The position numbers and the translations under genes are program-made. Source: JASFHF01 sp050123335 (GTDB taxonomy: Bacteria; Pseudomonadota; Gammaproteobacteria; UBA12402). From it: 64,000 nt of DNA. The stretch is taken from the NCBI GenBank assembly GCA_050123335.1, contig JASFHH010000003.1, positions 11,524 through 75,523 of the forward strand. Direction: 5' to 3'. Under the pieces are notes generated by a model. That model did no database searches. It saw nothing but the letters and a program-made list of their open reading frames with translations, and was not told where the DNA came from. Position 1 is the stretch's first letter, and every line of letters begins with the position of its first letter. Positions 34,868 through 43,592 of this stretch are shown here, piece after piece.

Positions 34868-34976
34868 TATTGAAGCTTGCTGATAGGTTTTAAGCCTCAA
34901 TGGCACATCCATGTGCCTCCCGACCGCGCATCCAGGGCGGTCTATTCGGCTTAAAATCTATCAGCAAGCTTCAATA
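34868..34976. repeat. Hairpin repeat family A, copy 5 (divergent core)
   Basis: Long arms, TATTGAAGCTTGCTGATAG and complement continuing to TTTTAAGCC, pair with one mismatch. The core keeps GGCACATCCATGTGCCTCCC but the rest (CGCATCCAGGGCGGTCTATT) differs from copies 1-4. It lies upstream of the AddB-like gene. Confidence 0.75.
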
Positions 34977-35101
34977 AAAAACGTTTATAATTGTTTTATC
35001 TCAAAGTGCGGAAATCGTAATCTCTTATAATCGCCGCGTAAAAACCGGGTGAATAGTTATCATTGGTGTTATAATTAACTTATTTTTAAAGGATAGTTAT
35101 T

Positions 35102-35905
35102 ATGCCTTTTGCAAAAGTTAATAATGTAAAATTATATTACGAAGATCATGGTCAAGGTTTTCCGTTGGTTTTGATTTCTGGTTTTGGTGCTGATCATGTG
35201 GTGTGGGATGCGGTGTTGCCTTTTTTAAGACCGCATTATCGTATTATTCGTTTTGATAATCGCGGAGCGGGGCGAAGTGATGCGCCAGATGAGTTTTATG
35301 ATATTGAAACTATGGCAGATGATACGGCAGCCTTGATGGATTATTTGCAAATTGAACAGGCTTACATTTGTGGGCATTCAATGGGTACATCGATATCACT
35401 AAATTTTGCGTTTAAATATCCGCATAAAGTCAGCAAATTAATTTTATGTAATGGATATCCTAAAATAAACGCTTTATCTACGATGGTTTTTAAAATTTTT
35501 GATCGTATGATTGATGCTGCAGTTGATGTGAATATTTTAGGGGATTTTTTTACACCGTGGTGTTATGCGAATGCTGTTTTGTCTAATTTGGATAATTATC
35601 CTGAGGTAACCGCGCGTATAGCGTATGGAAAAACTTCAAAATATCCGCAAACTGTAATTGGATTTAAGCGTCAATTGGAGGCATTATTGTCTTTTAGTAT
35701 TGATGAAAAATTGCAAAAGATTAACGCACCGACTTTATTGATTGCGGGAAGTGATGATATTTTAACCCCGCTGGAAGATGCGCAATATTTGACTGAACGT
35801 ATTCCTAATACGCGATTATGGGTTATAGATGATACCGGACACATGACTTTTGTGGAAAAACCACAAGAAAGTAGTAAAATCATTAATGATTTTTTGCTAA
35901 AATAA
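35102..35905 (+). CDS. Alpha/beta-hydrolase fold protein
   Basis: The 267-residue protein has the elbow CGHSMGTSISLNF (Ser nucleophile), an oxyanion motif LISGFGADHVVWD, FDNRGAGRSDAP, an Asp in IAGSDDILTP and a His in DDTGHMTFVEKP. This pattern fits enol-lactone hydrolase or BioH-like enzymes; substrate unknown. No signal peptide. AAAGGATAG precedes ATG 35102. Confidence 0.8.
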   Translation: MPFAKVNNVKLYYEDHGQGFPLVLISGFGADHVVWDAVLPFLRPHYRIIRFDNRGAGRSDAPDEFYDIETMADDTAALMDYLQIEQAYICGHSMGTSISLNFAFKYPHKVSKLILCNGYPKINALSTMVFKIFDRMIDAAVDVNILGDFFTPWCYANAVLSNLDNYPEVTARIAYGKTSKYPQTVIGFKRQLEALLSFSIDEKLQKINAPTLLIAGSDDILTPLEDAQYLTERIPNTRLWVIDDTGHMTFVEKPQESSKIINDFLLK

Positions 35906-35933
35906 TATTTTAGGATTTCATGGAAGCATTATT

Positions 35934-36293
35934 ATGAAAAAAATAAAATGGATATTGTTTGGTCTTGTATTGTTGTTACCAGTTGTCAATGCGCAGTCAT
36001 ATAAACATACTTCAGCACAGCGATTTTTAGAAGTATGCCAACAGCCTAAAAATTTGAATGTTTGCTATGCTTATATCTCTGGTGTGATTGATGAGATTTT
36101 TGCTAGTTATTATTTATTTAATCACCATGAGTTTCGAGTTTTTACTAAAAATATGCGTAATTGGGATGAGGAAAAGATCAGGCTTGGTTTGTTAAAATGG
36201 GCGGATAAAAATCAAAAGATAGTACAAAATACAAATGCAGCTATTATGATAAACCAATATCTGTATTCTATGTATGTAAAACCATCACCTTAA
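35934..36293 (+). CDS. Rap1a/Tai-like exported protein
   Basis: The 119-residue protein has a signal peptide ending VNA/QS. The mature domain reads SAQRFLEVCQQP, then VCYAYISGVIDEI and helices with IRLGLLKWADKNQKIV, ending MINQYLYSMY. This is the Rap1a layout (two cysteines, CxxYIxGxxD). Rap1a proteins neutralise T6SS amidase effectors; orphans such as this may have other periplasmic roles. No effector gene is adjacent. Confidence 0.6.
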   Translation: MKKIKWILFGLVLLLPVVNAQSYKHTSAQRFLEVCQQPKNLNVCYAYISGVIDEIFASYYLFNHHEFRVFTKNMRNWDEEKIRLGLLKWADKNQKIVQNTNAAIMINQYLYSMYVKPSP

Positions 36294-36883
36294 TCTAATT
36301 CTTTACGACGCATCCAAAGCACTTGTGCAGCAGATTTAAGTGATACATTTTTTAAAGTTTGATTTGCGCATGATATAGTATAATGATCTTTTTTAGATCC
36401 TGCTTCAAGATGCCGTAATAGTATTCGTTCATCCGATGTTTCTATAATACAATTTAATCCAATTAGAGTTTGTATATCTTTTCCTTTGCGTTTAATCCCA
36501 GCAACCCAATCTTTGGGATAAAAATATGGTTCCATAGTATTATCGTTAATTGATAAAATGATATAGTTGGGATTATTTTGTTTAAACATTTCTATTTCTT
36601 TTTCAATTTGTTTTTTTTGGGTTAAAGTTGGGGGTTGGCCGGTGCCATGCATTAGCCATGGCAGTTCACATCTAACGCCTTCCTCAAAATATGCGGCGAT
36701 AACTTTTGCAGCGCTATTTTCCGGAATGCCTTTATAATCTCCCAATTCCCAGCTTTTTAAAGTGCGTTGGTTAATATTGTGTTTGTCACAAAATTCTTGC
36801 CTGGATAAACCGGTTAGGTTACGTAAATGCTGCATTCTGCGACCTTTTGCCTTGGCTGCTATTGGGTTTATGTTATTTGGCAT
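36290..36883 (-). CDS. XRE-family regulator with S24-like C-terminal domain
   Basis: About 197 residues from ATG 36883, preceded by AAGGGG at proper spacing; the frame to 36928 would cross a palindrome. It has an N-terminal helix-turn-helix (LTGLSRQEFCDKHNINQRTL) and a LexA/CI-type C-terminal fold (SINDNTMEPYFYPKDWVAG). The usual Ser-Met nucleophile is Thr-Met here, so self-cleavage is doubtful. It probably represses its own promoter through nearby palindromes. It overlaps the Rap1a-like gene end by 4 bases. Confidence 0.75.
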   Translation of the reverse strand: MPNNINPIAAKAKGRRMQHLRNLTGLSRQEFCDKHNINQRTLKSWELGDYKGIPENSAAKVIAAYFEEGVRCELPWLMHGTGQPPTLTQKKQIEKEIEMFKQNNPNYIILSINDNTMEPYFYPKDWVAGIKRKGKDIQTLIGLNCIIETSDERILLRHLEAGSKKDHYTISCANQTLKNVSLKSAAQVLWMRRKELD

Positions 36884-36904
36884 TTTTAGATACCCCTTTT
36901 TATT

Positions 36905-36922
36905 TGTAAGATATAACTTACA
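36905..36922. promoter_or_regulatory. TGTAAG-N6-CTTACA palindrome
   Basis: An exact match to the published GacA/LetA/UvrY-box consensus, centred 30 bases before the XRE regulator start. It could bind a LetA-type response regulator or the XRE protein itself. Confidence 0.45.
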
Positions 36923-36940
36923 TAACATTAATCCATTTTC

Positions 36941-36963
36941 ATTCTGTCTGTATTGGACAGAAT
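36941..36963. promoter_or_regulatory. ATTCTGTC-N7-GACAGAAT palindrome
   Basis: Perfect 8-base arms between the divergent XRE gene and kinase-like gene. It is a candidate operator for the XRE repressor; a TATTAGACA half-site follows near 36990. Confidence 0.4.
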
Positions 36964-37053
36964 AACTTGCTTGCTACTATACTGCTCATATATTAGACAA
37001 TCGGCATGTGACAATAATAGCATCAGCGTTAATGATAAATTAGGAGCATAATG

Positions 37054-37812
37054 ATGACAAATAATAATTATAATAATTATGATGATCAATTGGCGATGAT
37101 GCGCCAGGATTACGCTCAACTTAGCATTTTTACCGCTAATATATGTTCTAATTTATTGCCTACTTGTCGGACTATCACTGATTTAGTTATTGAATTGAAT
37201 GAAGAAGACAATATTAGTGAAAGAAATAAAAAGCTTGAGCAGGTGATGCATGCGGTACAAGGAATAGAGCATTATTTTAATTGTTTGATTGATTTTGCGC
37301 ACATGGTAAAGCAGCATCCTCCGTCGATCTTGACTCATATAAATTTTCCAAAAATATTGAAGCGTTTATATAATTCAATGTCAATTGTATTGCGAGTTAA
37401 GCAATTAAAATTAACCATTAATTATAGTGATAAATTACCGGATATTTTGTTGGGAGATTATTTTCGTGTTGAGTATATTTTACTTGGTTTGTTAAGTAAT
37501 GCAGTTAAATTTACTTCAAATGGGAATATCACAATTACTTTGACTAAAGCAAAGCAAGAAGGTGATAATTTATTAATGAAGATAATTGTGCGTGATACTG
37601 GAGAAGGAATTTGTTTAGATGATCGCGAAAAAATATTTCAGCCTTTCTATTGTGTAAAGCCGAAGTTCAATAAATCATATGCCAGTACTGGTTTAGGGTT
37701 AACGTTTATCAAGCAATTTTTAGAGGATATTGGCGGGTCAATTGAAATCAAAGACAATCAGCAAAGTTGTGGTGCGGAGTTTATTTGTTTGTTGCCAGTT
37801 AACGTAAGTTAA
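37054..37812 (+). CDS. Degenerate histidine-kinase-like protein without phosphoacceptor His
   Basis: About 252 residues. ATG 37054 stands 7 bases after GGAG; ATG 37051 is also possible. Its helical N-terminus aligns with the dimerisation domain of the hybrid kinase at 50713 (FIADMEHDLRTPCSGI against FTANICSNLLPTCRTI), with Ser in place of the His. The ATPase domain is complete: N box LLSNAVKFTSNG, G1 VRDTGEGI, F box FQPF, G2 STGLGLTF. It has no sensor or membrane span. It may phosphorylate another kinase or act as a regulator. Confidence 0.7.
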   Translation: MTNNNYNNYDDQLAMMRQDYAQLSIFTANICSNLLPTCRTITDLVIELNEEDNISERNKKLEQVMHAVQGIEHYFNCLIDFAHMVKQHPPSILTHINFPKILKRLYNSMSIVLRVKQLKLTINYSDKLPDILLGDYFRVEYILLGLLSNAVKFTSNGNITITLTKAKQEGDNLLMKIIVRDTGEGICLDDREKIFQPFYCVKPKFNKSYASTGLGLTFIKQFLEDIGGSIEIKDNQQSCGAEFICLLPVNVS

Positions 37813-38208
37813 ATTATATATCTATTACACCATCTCAAGCTGCGAGATTTGTAAAAAATGCCAGTGCCAGTTCTAAACGGAACTCATGATTTTACAACTA
37901 GTTTGTTTTTGTAAAATCATGAGTAACCGCGCATCTGCACAACAAAAACAAAACACCAATCTGGCATGCGCGGTAATTACCACTTAGTTTATTTCAGTGG
38001 CAGCTACCGCGTATGATAAATTTGTGTTCTTTTTTAGTTATTTTCATGGTTACCTGGAATTTTACAAAACAAGCAAGTTGTAAAATCACTAGTTCCATTT
38101 ATGCCAATAGTGTAAATCTTATATCTTCATTGGAGATTGGTATATACAGTTTAATCCAATGGCTATCATTATAATTGAAGCCAGTGATTATTTTTTTAAT
38201 TGGTAATC
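37813..38208. repeat. Intergenic block of nested inverted repeats (family D)
   Basis: No gene seen. AACTCATGATTTTACA near 37878 pairs with TGTAAAATCATGAGT near 37910, and GGAATTTTACAAAACAAG pairs loosely with TTGTAAAATCACTAGTTCC near 38075. The words TGTAAAATC and CTTCATTGG are shared with 2217-2340. CGCGCATCTGCAC and GGCATGCGCGG form a further loose stem. Confidence 0.5.
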
Positions 38209-39828
38209 TTATTGTACACAGCATGTTTTGATTTTTTTTGATTGTGGTTTATGTTTGTATGTTAAGTTCATTATTTCTTGTGGCGTTGTTACATATTTCT
38301 CTTTGTTACATCCAAGCTGATTGTAGACATTCTCTCCACAGCCAAATACCTTTATTTCACCACTTTTAAGTCGTACCGAAAAAACTGTATGGTCATTACC
38401 ACAACTAAAATTTAATATGCTACTGTTTTTTGGAAAGCCTTTTATTTCTTGTGGCGTTGTTACATATTTCTCTTTGTTACATCCAAGCTGACTGCAACTA
38501 TTATATCCGCAGCCAAATACTTTTATTTCACCACTTTTAAGTCGTACTGAAAAAACTGTATGCTTATCACCACAACTAAAATTTAATATGCTACTGTTTT
38601 TTGGAAAGTCTTTTATTTCTTGTGGCGTTGTTACATATTTCTCTTTGTTACATCCAAGCTGACTGCAACTATTATATCCACAGCCAAATGCCTTTATTTC
38701 ACCACTTTTAAGTCGTACTAAAAAAACTGTATGCTTATCACCACAACTAAAATTTAATATTCTGCTGTTTTTTGGAAAGCCTTTTATTTCTTGTGGCGTT
38801 TTTGCAGATGCTATAGTGTCAAATCCAAGAGTGTTAAGTCCAAGCTGACTGAAAAAATTATCTCCACAGCCAAATACCTTTATTTCGCCACTTTTAAGTT
38901 GTACTAAAAAAACTGTATGGTCATAACCACAACTAATATTTAATATTTTGCTGCTTTTTGGAAAGCCTTTTATTTCTTGTGGCGTTTTTACCTTTTCTTG
39001 ATTACCAAATCCAAGCTGACCGCAACTATTATTTCCACAGCCAAATGCCTTTATTTCGCTAGTTTCAAGTCGTACTAAAAAAACTATATGGTTACTACCA
39101 CAACTAAAATTTAATATTCTGCTGTTCTTTGGAAAGCCTTTTATTTCTTGTGGCGTTTTTATCTTGTCTTGATTACCAAATCTAAGCTGACCGAGCAAAT
39201 TGTCTCCACAGCCAAATGCCTTTATTTCGCTATTTTCAAGTTGTATTAAAAAAACTGTATAGTAATCATCACAACTTAAATTTAATATTCTGCTGCTTTT
39301 TGGAAAGCCTTTTATTTCTTGCGGCGTTTTTACCTTTTTTTGATTGCCAAACCCAAGCTGGCCGAACGAATTATCTCCACAGCCAAATGCCTTTATTTTG
39401 CCACTTTTAAGTCGTACTAAAAAAACTGTATGATTAGAACCACAACTAGATTTTATTTTACTGTCCATATAATTTTCTTTGAACCATGTATTCCAACTTA
39501 ATTTTTTATGTGCGGATTTGTCTTTATATTTTTTAAATTCTTCTGGAAAATTACGCCTAGAAAATTGTTGCCATACATATTCGTGTTTGAATGCCTGGTT
39601 GAACAACTTACATACTAGTGCAAAATGAGCAATATCAGAAGATGGCGCTTTTAAAAAAAGAACTATTTCCATTAATAGTTCTAACGGTAACTTTTCTATT
39701 TCTGCTAATTTTCTGCTTTGGAGTTTATTTTGGGATTTATCAAGGGGTACATTTTTTTTTATATTTTTCGTATAATATTTTTTCGTATAATGTGCTAATG
39801 CACCTAGGAAGTTTGCTTTAGCAAGCAT
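38209..39828 (-). CDS. F-box / seven-repeat RCC1 protein with C-terminal CaaX box (putative host-targeted effector)
   Basis: The 539-residue protein has a basic N-terminus, an F-box at about 46-90 (KLPLELLMEIVLFLKAP, CKLFNQAF, VWQQF), then seven RCC1 repeats of about 56 residues (each with SCG...HTVFLVRLKSGEIKAFGCG and QLGxxxxxxxxTPQEIKGFPK). Seven is the number of blades in a closed RCC1 propeller. The last residues are KKIKTCCVQ: a polybasic stretch plus a CaaX-type C-C-V-Q. F-boxes recruit SKP1-cullin ubiquitin ligases; CaaX boxes are prenylated by host enzymes. No signal peptide, so a type IV (Dot/Icm-like) substrate is inferred. AAGGGG precedes the start. Confidence 0.88.
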   Translation of the reverse strand: MLAKANFLGALAHYTKKYYTKNIKKNVPLDKSQNKLQSRKLAEIEKLPLELLMEIVLFLKAPSSDIAHFALVCKLFNQAFKHEYVWQQFSRRNFPEEFKKYKDKSAHKKLSWNTWFKENYMDSKIKSSCGSNHTVFLVRLKSGKIKAFGCGDNSFGQLGFGNQKKVKTPQEIKGFPKSSRILNLSCDDYYTVFLIQLENSEIKAFGCGDNLLGQLRFGNQDKIKTPQEIKGFPKNSRILNFSCGSNHIVFLVRLETSEIKAFGCGNNSCGQLGFGNQEKVKTPQEIKGFPKSSKILNISCGYDHTVFLVQLKSGEIKVFGCGDNFFSQLGLNTLGFDTIASAKTPQEIKGFPKNSRILNFSCGDKHTVFLVRLKSGEIKAFGCGYNSCSQLGCNKEKYVTTPQEIKDFPKNSSILNFSCGDKHTVFSVRLKSGEIKVFGCGYNSCSQLGCNKEKYVTTPQEIKGFPKNSSILNFSCGNDHTVFSVRLKSGEIKVFGCGENVYNQLGCNKEKYVTTPQEIMNLTYKHKPQSKKIKTCCVQ

Positions 39829-40191
39829 GGTATTTTCCCCTTTTTTAGTTTGTTTTTAACTAATAGCAACTTTGTAACCACATTTCTTGCTATTTTAGTT
39901 TTCGCACATAGCTATTTTAGCTTATGATCAGGCTTATTTTAGCTCATTAAACTTAAGGAAATCTTACGTAATTTTAAGTCCCAAATAAACACTTGATTAT
40001 ATTGATAAACTTTTTGCTATTTTTTGCAAAGTTTACAAAATTTTTCAAATCGGCTCTTATTTTAACCAATATGATTAATTTTCGATAGCTTTTGATCTTA
40101 TAGTTTGCTCCATTTGTAATTAAATTTACAAGCCATAGCTTATCAGGCGAGAATTAAATGGCAACCATGCATTACGTAAGGTAAAGGTTAG
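39829..40191. other. Intergenic, no gene seen
   Basis: A 363-base AT-rich spacer upstream of the F-box gene and downstream of the ArnT-like gene. On the minus strand CTTAAAATTACGTAAG (near 39965-39980) loosely resembles a PmrA-box type direct repeat but with mismatches. Nothing firm. Confidence 0.4.
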
Positions 40192-41799
40192 TTAAATCAC
40201 ATATAATTTGATCCAGTGACCGCCATTATAATTAAAACCAGTAATTATTTTTTTAATTGGTAATGATAATTGATTGGCAAACTTCTGATAAGTTAATTGA
40301 TCTAACATTATTACATTGTTTGTATGTTGTTTGATTTGTTTTAGTAACCAGTTTTTATCATTAATAAATTTTACTTTGTTGGTACCAATTAAAAAAATTA
40401 AGCTCGGTTCGTGATATTTGGTGATTAATAATGGTTTTTCATCAGTAACGTAATTTTTTGGTAAGTTTTGAATATAATTTGTTATTTTACGGCTTAACCA
40501 TAAATTGTTTATTTGTGGTAAGAAAAAGTTAAATAATAATGGATAAAATAGTACAGCTCCGACAAAAAACGTAATTAAGATCTTGCGCGGACGATGATAC
40601 AACAATATCCCAGTTATAATTACTATTAATAAGATTACTAAACATAAAGTTTGTATCCAGGAGTATGATTCACGCAGTAGATGTGGTAAAAGGCATAAAG
40701 AAACTAACAAGATGGTTGAATATATTCCCCAAATAATTTTCATAATATATTCAGTGTAGCGCCATTTATTGGTTAATTGCTGGTTAATGCCAGCAGCAAT
40801 TAGTAAAGCAATGGCTGGATAAACTGGCAATACATATTGTGGTAATTTAGTTGGGATTAATGCAAAAATAATCCAAGTAGGAATGATCCATGCAATTAAA
40901 AATTTTTCTAAAGTTTTGGTTTTATTTTGCCACGCATGTGCGACGCCTTTGATGATAAATAATGATCCTGGCCAAAACATAATTGGGAAAAGTAGTAAAA
41001 AGTATCCAGGCCACGCTCCGTGTGATTGTTGACCACCAACTAATTTTGGCACGATATCACCATGAATCATATCCCATAAAAAATTACTTTTGCCAAAGAT
41101 ACTAAATGGAATTAACCAAGCCAGGCTAAATAAAATTAAAAATAATATACCAAATAGCGGTTTGGTTTTTTTAAATAATGACGCATCTTTATCAATGAGC
41201 ATTAAAAAAAATAAAGTTGCAAATCCAACCACAGGTGTAATGCCTTTAATTAAAACTCCTAATGCCATGCCAAACCAAAAGAATATACATCCATATAGAG
41301 ATGTGGTGTGCTTCTCGCGATGGTGCCAATAAATTTGCATTAAACCAAGTTGCATAATGATCATGGTTGCCAGTAACATTGCATCGGTGGTGGCAATATG
41401 TGCTTCGGTTATTAATAAGATGCAGGCGGCAAGCAGCATTGAGCCGATAAACGCAGTTGTTTCACCCATCAGACGTTTCGTGCCTAAAAACAATATAATG
41501 ATGCTTAAAAAAGCGCCCAGTGCAGAAGGGATGCGGAATAAACCAATGGAAAGATGTTTTGCAGTTCCAAAAGTTTTTGCGCTAAGAGCTTGCAGCCAAT
41601 AAATTCCAGGTGGTTTTAGGTGGCGTGCTTTGTTTTGTACTTGAATTTTTCCGAAATTATGTGATTCAATCATTTGTTTTGATGCTTGGGCGAATAATGC
41701 TTCATCGCGATCGGTTACCGGCAGTTGAAATAATCCGCTGGCGAAAATGATCAAGCTAATGATGATAAGAATACATAAGTATAGCGGCGTTTTATTCAT
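40192..41799 (-). CDS. ArnT-like GT-C glycosyltransferase (PMT/GT39/GT83 superfamily)
   Basis: About 535 residues from ATG 41799 (MNKTPLYLC); the extra upstream codons lie in a repeat. It has about 11 membrane spans and the first-loop catalytic motif VTDRDEALFAQASKQM followed by HLKPPGIYWLQ, as in ArnT and related lipid A or lipid-linked glycan modifying transferases. The C-terminal periplasmic domain is small. Whether it moves Ara4N is not shown, as no arn genes are present here. Confidence 0.82.
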   Translation of the reverse strand: MNKTPLYLCILIIISLIIFASGLFQLPVTDRDEALFAQASKQMIESHNFGKIQVQNKARHLKPPGIYWLQALSAKTFGTAKHLSIGLFRIPSALGAFLSIIILFLGTKRLMGETTAFIGSMLLAACILLITEAHIATTDAMLLATMIIMQLGLMQIYWHHREKHTTSLYGCIFFWFGMALGVLIKGITPVVGFATLFFLMLIDKDASLFKKTKPLFGILFLILFSLAWLIPFSIFGKSNFLWDMIHGDIVPKLVGGQQSHGAWPGYFLLLFPIMFWPGSLFIIKGVAHAWQNKTKTLEKFLIAWIIPTWIIFALIPTKLPQYVLPVYPAIALLIAAGINQQLTNKWRYTEYIMKIIWGIYSTILLVSLCLLPHLLRESYSWIQTLCLVILLIVIITGILLYHRPRKILITFFVGAVLFYPLLFNFFLPQINNLWLSRKITNYIQNLPKNYVTDEKPLLITKYHEPSLIFLIGTNKVKFINDKNWLLKQIKQHTNNVIMLDQLTYQKFANQLSLPIKKIITGFNYNGGHWIKLYVI

Positions 41800-41800
41800 A

Positions 41801-41958
41801 TGCCCATCATGCCTCAAAATGCAAGATTTATAACAAATGATTTTTTACCATGAGAAGAGATTTTAAACAAGGAATATCGGGAATATTGTGCGTTTAAAAT
41901 ATCTTCTCATGGTGAAAAAGCAGAAGTTAGAAAATCGCATTTTGAGGTATAATGGGCA
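41801..41958. repeat. Nested inverted repeat between ArnT-like and MFS genes
   Basis: Outer arms of 22 bases (TGCCCATCATGCCTCAAAAT and complement, 2 mismatches) start next to the ArnT-like start codon. Inner arms ACCATGAGAAGAGATTTTAA and complement (1 mismatch) surround an AT-rich loop. It has the same nested architecture as 2217-2334. Confidence 0.7.
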
Positions 41959-41974
41959 TATATGACATGTTTGG

Positions 41975-43213
41975 TTATTTGGTATGTTTCAACATCAATA
42001 ATCCACTTAAGCCAAAAGCAATAGCAGCAACAATAAGTGGTAACATAACGCTAAAATGAGTTAACCAAGCAAGTAACATGCTAGCTGCAAAAAATGAAAC
42101 GCTGGTAACAGCACCAATGCCGCCCATTACTTTGCCTTGTTCATCTATTGTAACAGCATTTGAACACATCGCAAGCAAACTACTAAAACATAAAATCTGT
42201 AATACTGCAAAAACAAATACCGCAATCCACATTTCCTTCAAGCTAGGATGAATATCGCTGATTATTAAAAGCACTGCTATTATAATAGCACAATATATAA
42301 AAATATTTTTAAGTGATGTTTTTTGTAAGATGAGTGGTTGTACAAAAAGAATTGCAAAAATACTACCTATGCCAAGTACACAGAAGAATATACCTGCAAA
42401 TTGAATGCTAAAGTGAAATATTTGAGTTAATATTAATGGCATAGCAGTAAGGTAAAACCCCCATCCCAAATTCAATAAAAAGAAAGCTATTCCCAAAAGA
42501 ATTACTCTTTTATCAGTAAAAATGAACAAGAAGGCAGAAAATATTTTAGACAAGCTAATATGTGTTTTTTTCTTGGTTTTATAAGTTTCTCTAAATAGAA
42601 TCATAATTAAGATAGCGTTTAAAATTGCAAAAGTAGCCGCGATCCAAAAAGGAGTTACTATAGAAAACCAAGAAATTATTCGGCTACTTGTGGTAAAGCT
42701 AGCAATAGCAGGCCCTATTATCATTCCAATTGCTGCTGCTACTGAAATCCAGCCCATATTGCGCATTTTTAATTCTTTAGGGCTAATATCTGCTGTTGCA
42801 GCTTGAGCAATATCATAATTGCCACCAAAAAACCCCGAAAATAATCTAGTCACAAAAAATAATATTGCAGAATGTAGATAAATTGCTATCGCATAAAAAG
42901 AATAGCCTATTCCTGTAACAATAAGACAAACAATTAACAAGTTTTTACGACCAAATTTATCCGACAATTGACCAAGATATGGAGTACCAAAAAATGTTCC
43001 AACTGGCCAAAGAGCTAAGGCTATCCCATAGAATACATATCGCATTTTAAGGCTCAGATGAGTGCCAACCAATATCGCTTTTCCAGATACAAAAAGTGCA
43101 GGCAATATTGGGAACACCAAACTGAAACCCATAATATCAATTACGATTGTTAACATTAACGTCATGAGCAAATATGTGGAAGATTTTTTGGTGTTTGTTT
43201 TTAGATTCGCCAT
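41975..43213 (-). CDS. MFS transporter (TetA/DHA1-like)
   Basis: About 412 residues from ATG 43213 (MANLKTN); the longer frame to 43273 adds a basic tail with no ribosome site. Twelve spans are predicted. The loop 2-3 motif GTPYLGQLSDKFGRKN is the drug:H+ antiporter signature, and SGFFGGNYDIAQAATADI matches the motif region of span 5. Substrate unknown; drug or metabolite efflux is likely. Confidence 0.78.
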   Translation of the reverse strand: MANLKTNTKKSSTYLLMTLMLTIVIDIMGFSLVFPILPALFVSGKAILVGTHLSLKMRYVFYGIALALWPVGTFFGTPYLGQLSDKFGRKNLLIVCLIVTGIGYSFYAIAIYLHSAILFFVTRLFSGFFGGNYDIAQAATADISPKELKMRNMGWISVAAAIGMIIGPAIASFTTSSRIISWFSIVTPFWIAATFAILNAILIMILFRETYKTKKKTHISLSKIFSAFLFIFTDKRVILLGIAFFLLNLGWGFYLTAMPLILTQIFHFSIQFAGIFFCVLGIGSIFAILFVQPLILQKTSLKNIFIYCAIIIAVLLIISDIHPSLKEMWIAVFVFAVLQILCFSSLLAMCSNAVTIDEQGKVMGGIGAVTSVSFFAASMLLAWLTHFSVMLPLIVAAIAFGLSGLLMLKHTK

Positions 43214-43273
43214 GTAATTTGAAACCTGATTTTCAATAGTCTTTAATTTAATTAAAAATCTTAACAACAGCAA

Positions 43274-43592
43274 TTTTAATGTGTCTAATTATGAGCTAAA
43301 TATTATCATGTTCAATGGGATATTAAAATAAATTTTAGATGTTTCAGTTTGTTTTTGACGGAACGGCTTGAGGTAATGGGTATATAATTTAAACAGGCTC
43401 TTTTTGCTGATTGATAAGAAAAAGCAATCTTGGTTTAGTGTCAAAATAAATCATTTATCAATAGGTTATCATTTCACTTTTTTAGAATATGCTGATGACT
43501 AGAGATATATGGTCTTAAATGCTTCTTTTTGGTGTATGGTGTATTCAAGGAATGTCTTTAATTATTTGGTAGTTAGTTGTAGAATTTAAAGA
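43274..43592. other. Intergenic, no gene seen
   Basis: A 319-base AT-rich spacer between two divergent MFS genes. It must hold both promoters, but no hexamer pair is convincing enough to call. Confidence 0.4.

Noticed and set aside
38209..39425. Regular repeats of about 170 bases resembling a repeat array
   Set aside because: They are in-frame RCC1 coding repeats, not CRISPR: unit length, coding potential and lack of unique spacers exclude an array. No CRISPR array was seen anywhere in the window.
39960..39982. PmrA-box-like direct repeat upstream of the F-box gene
   Set aside because: Two mismatches to the consensus and about 135 bases from the start codon; not strong enough to call.
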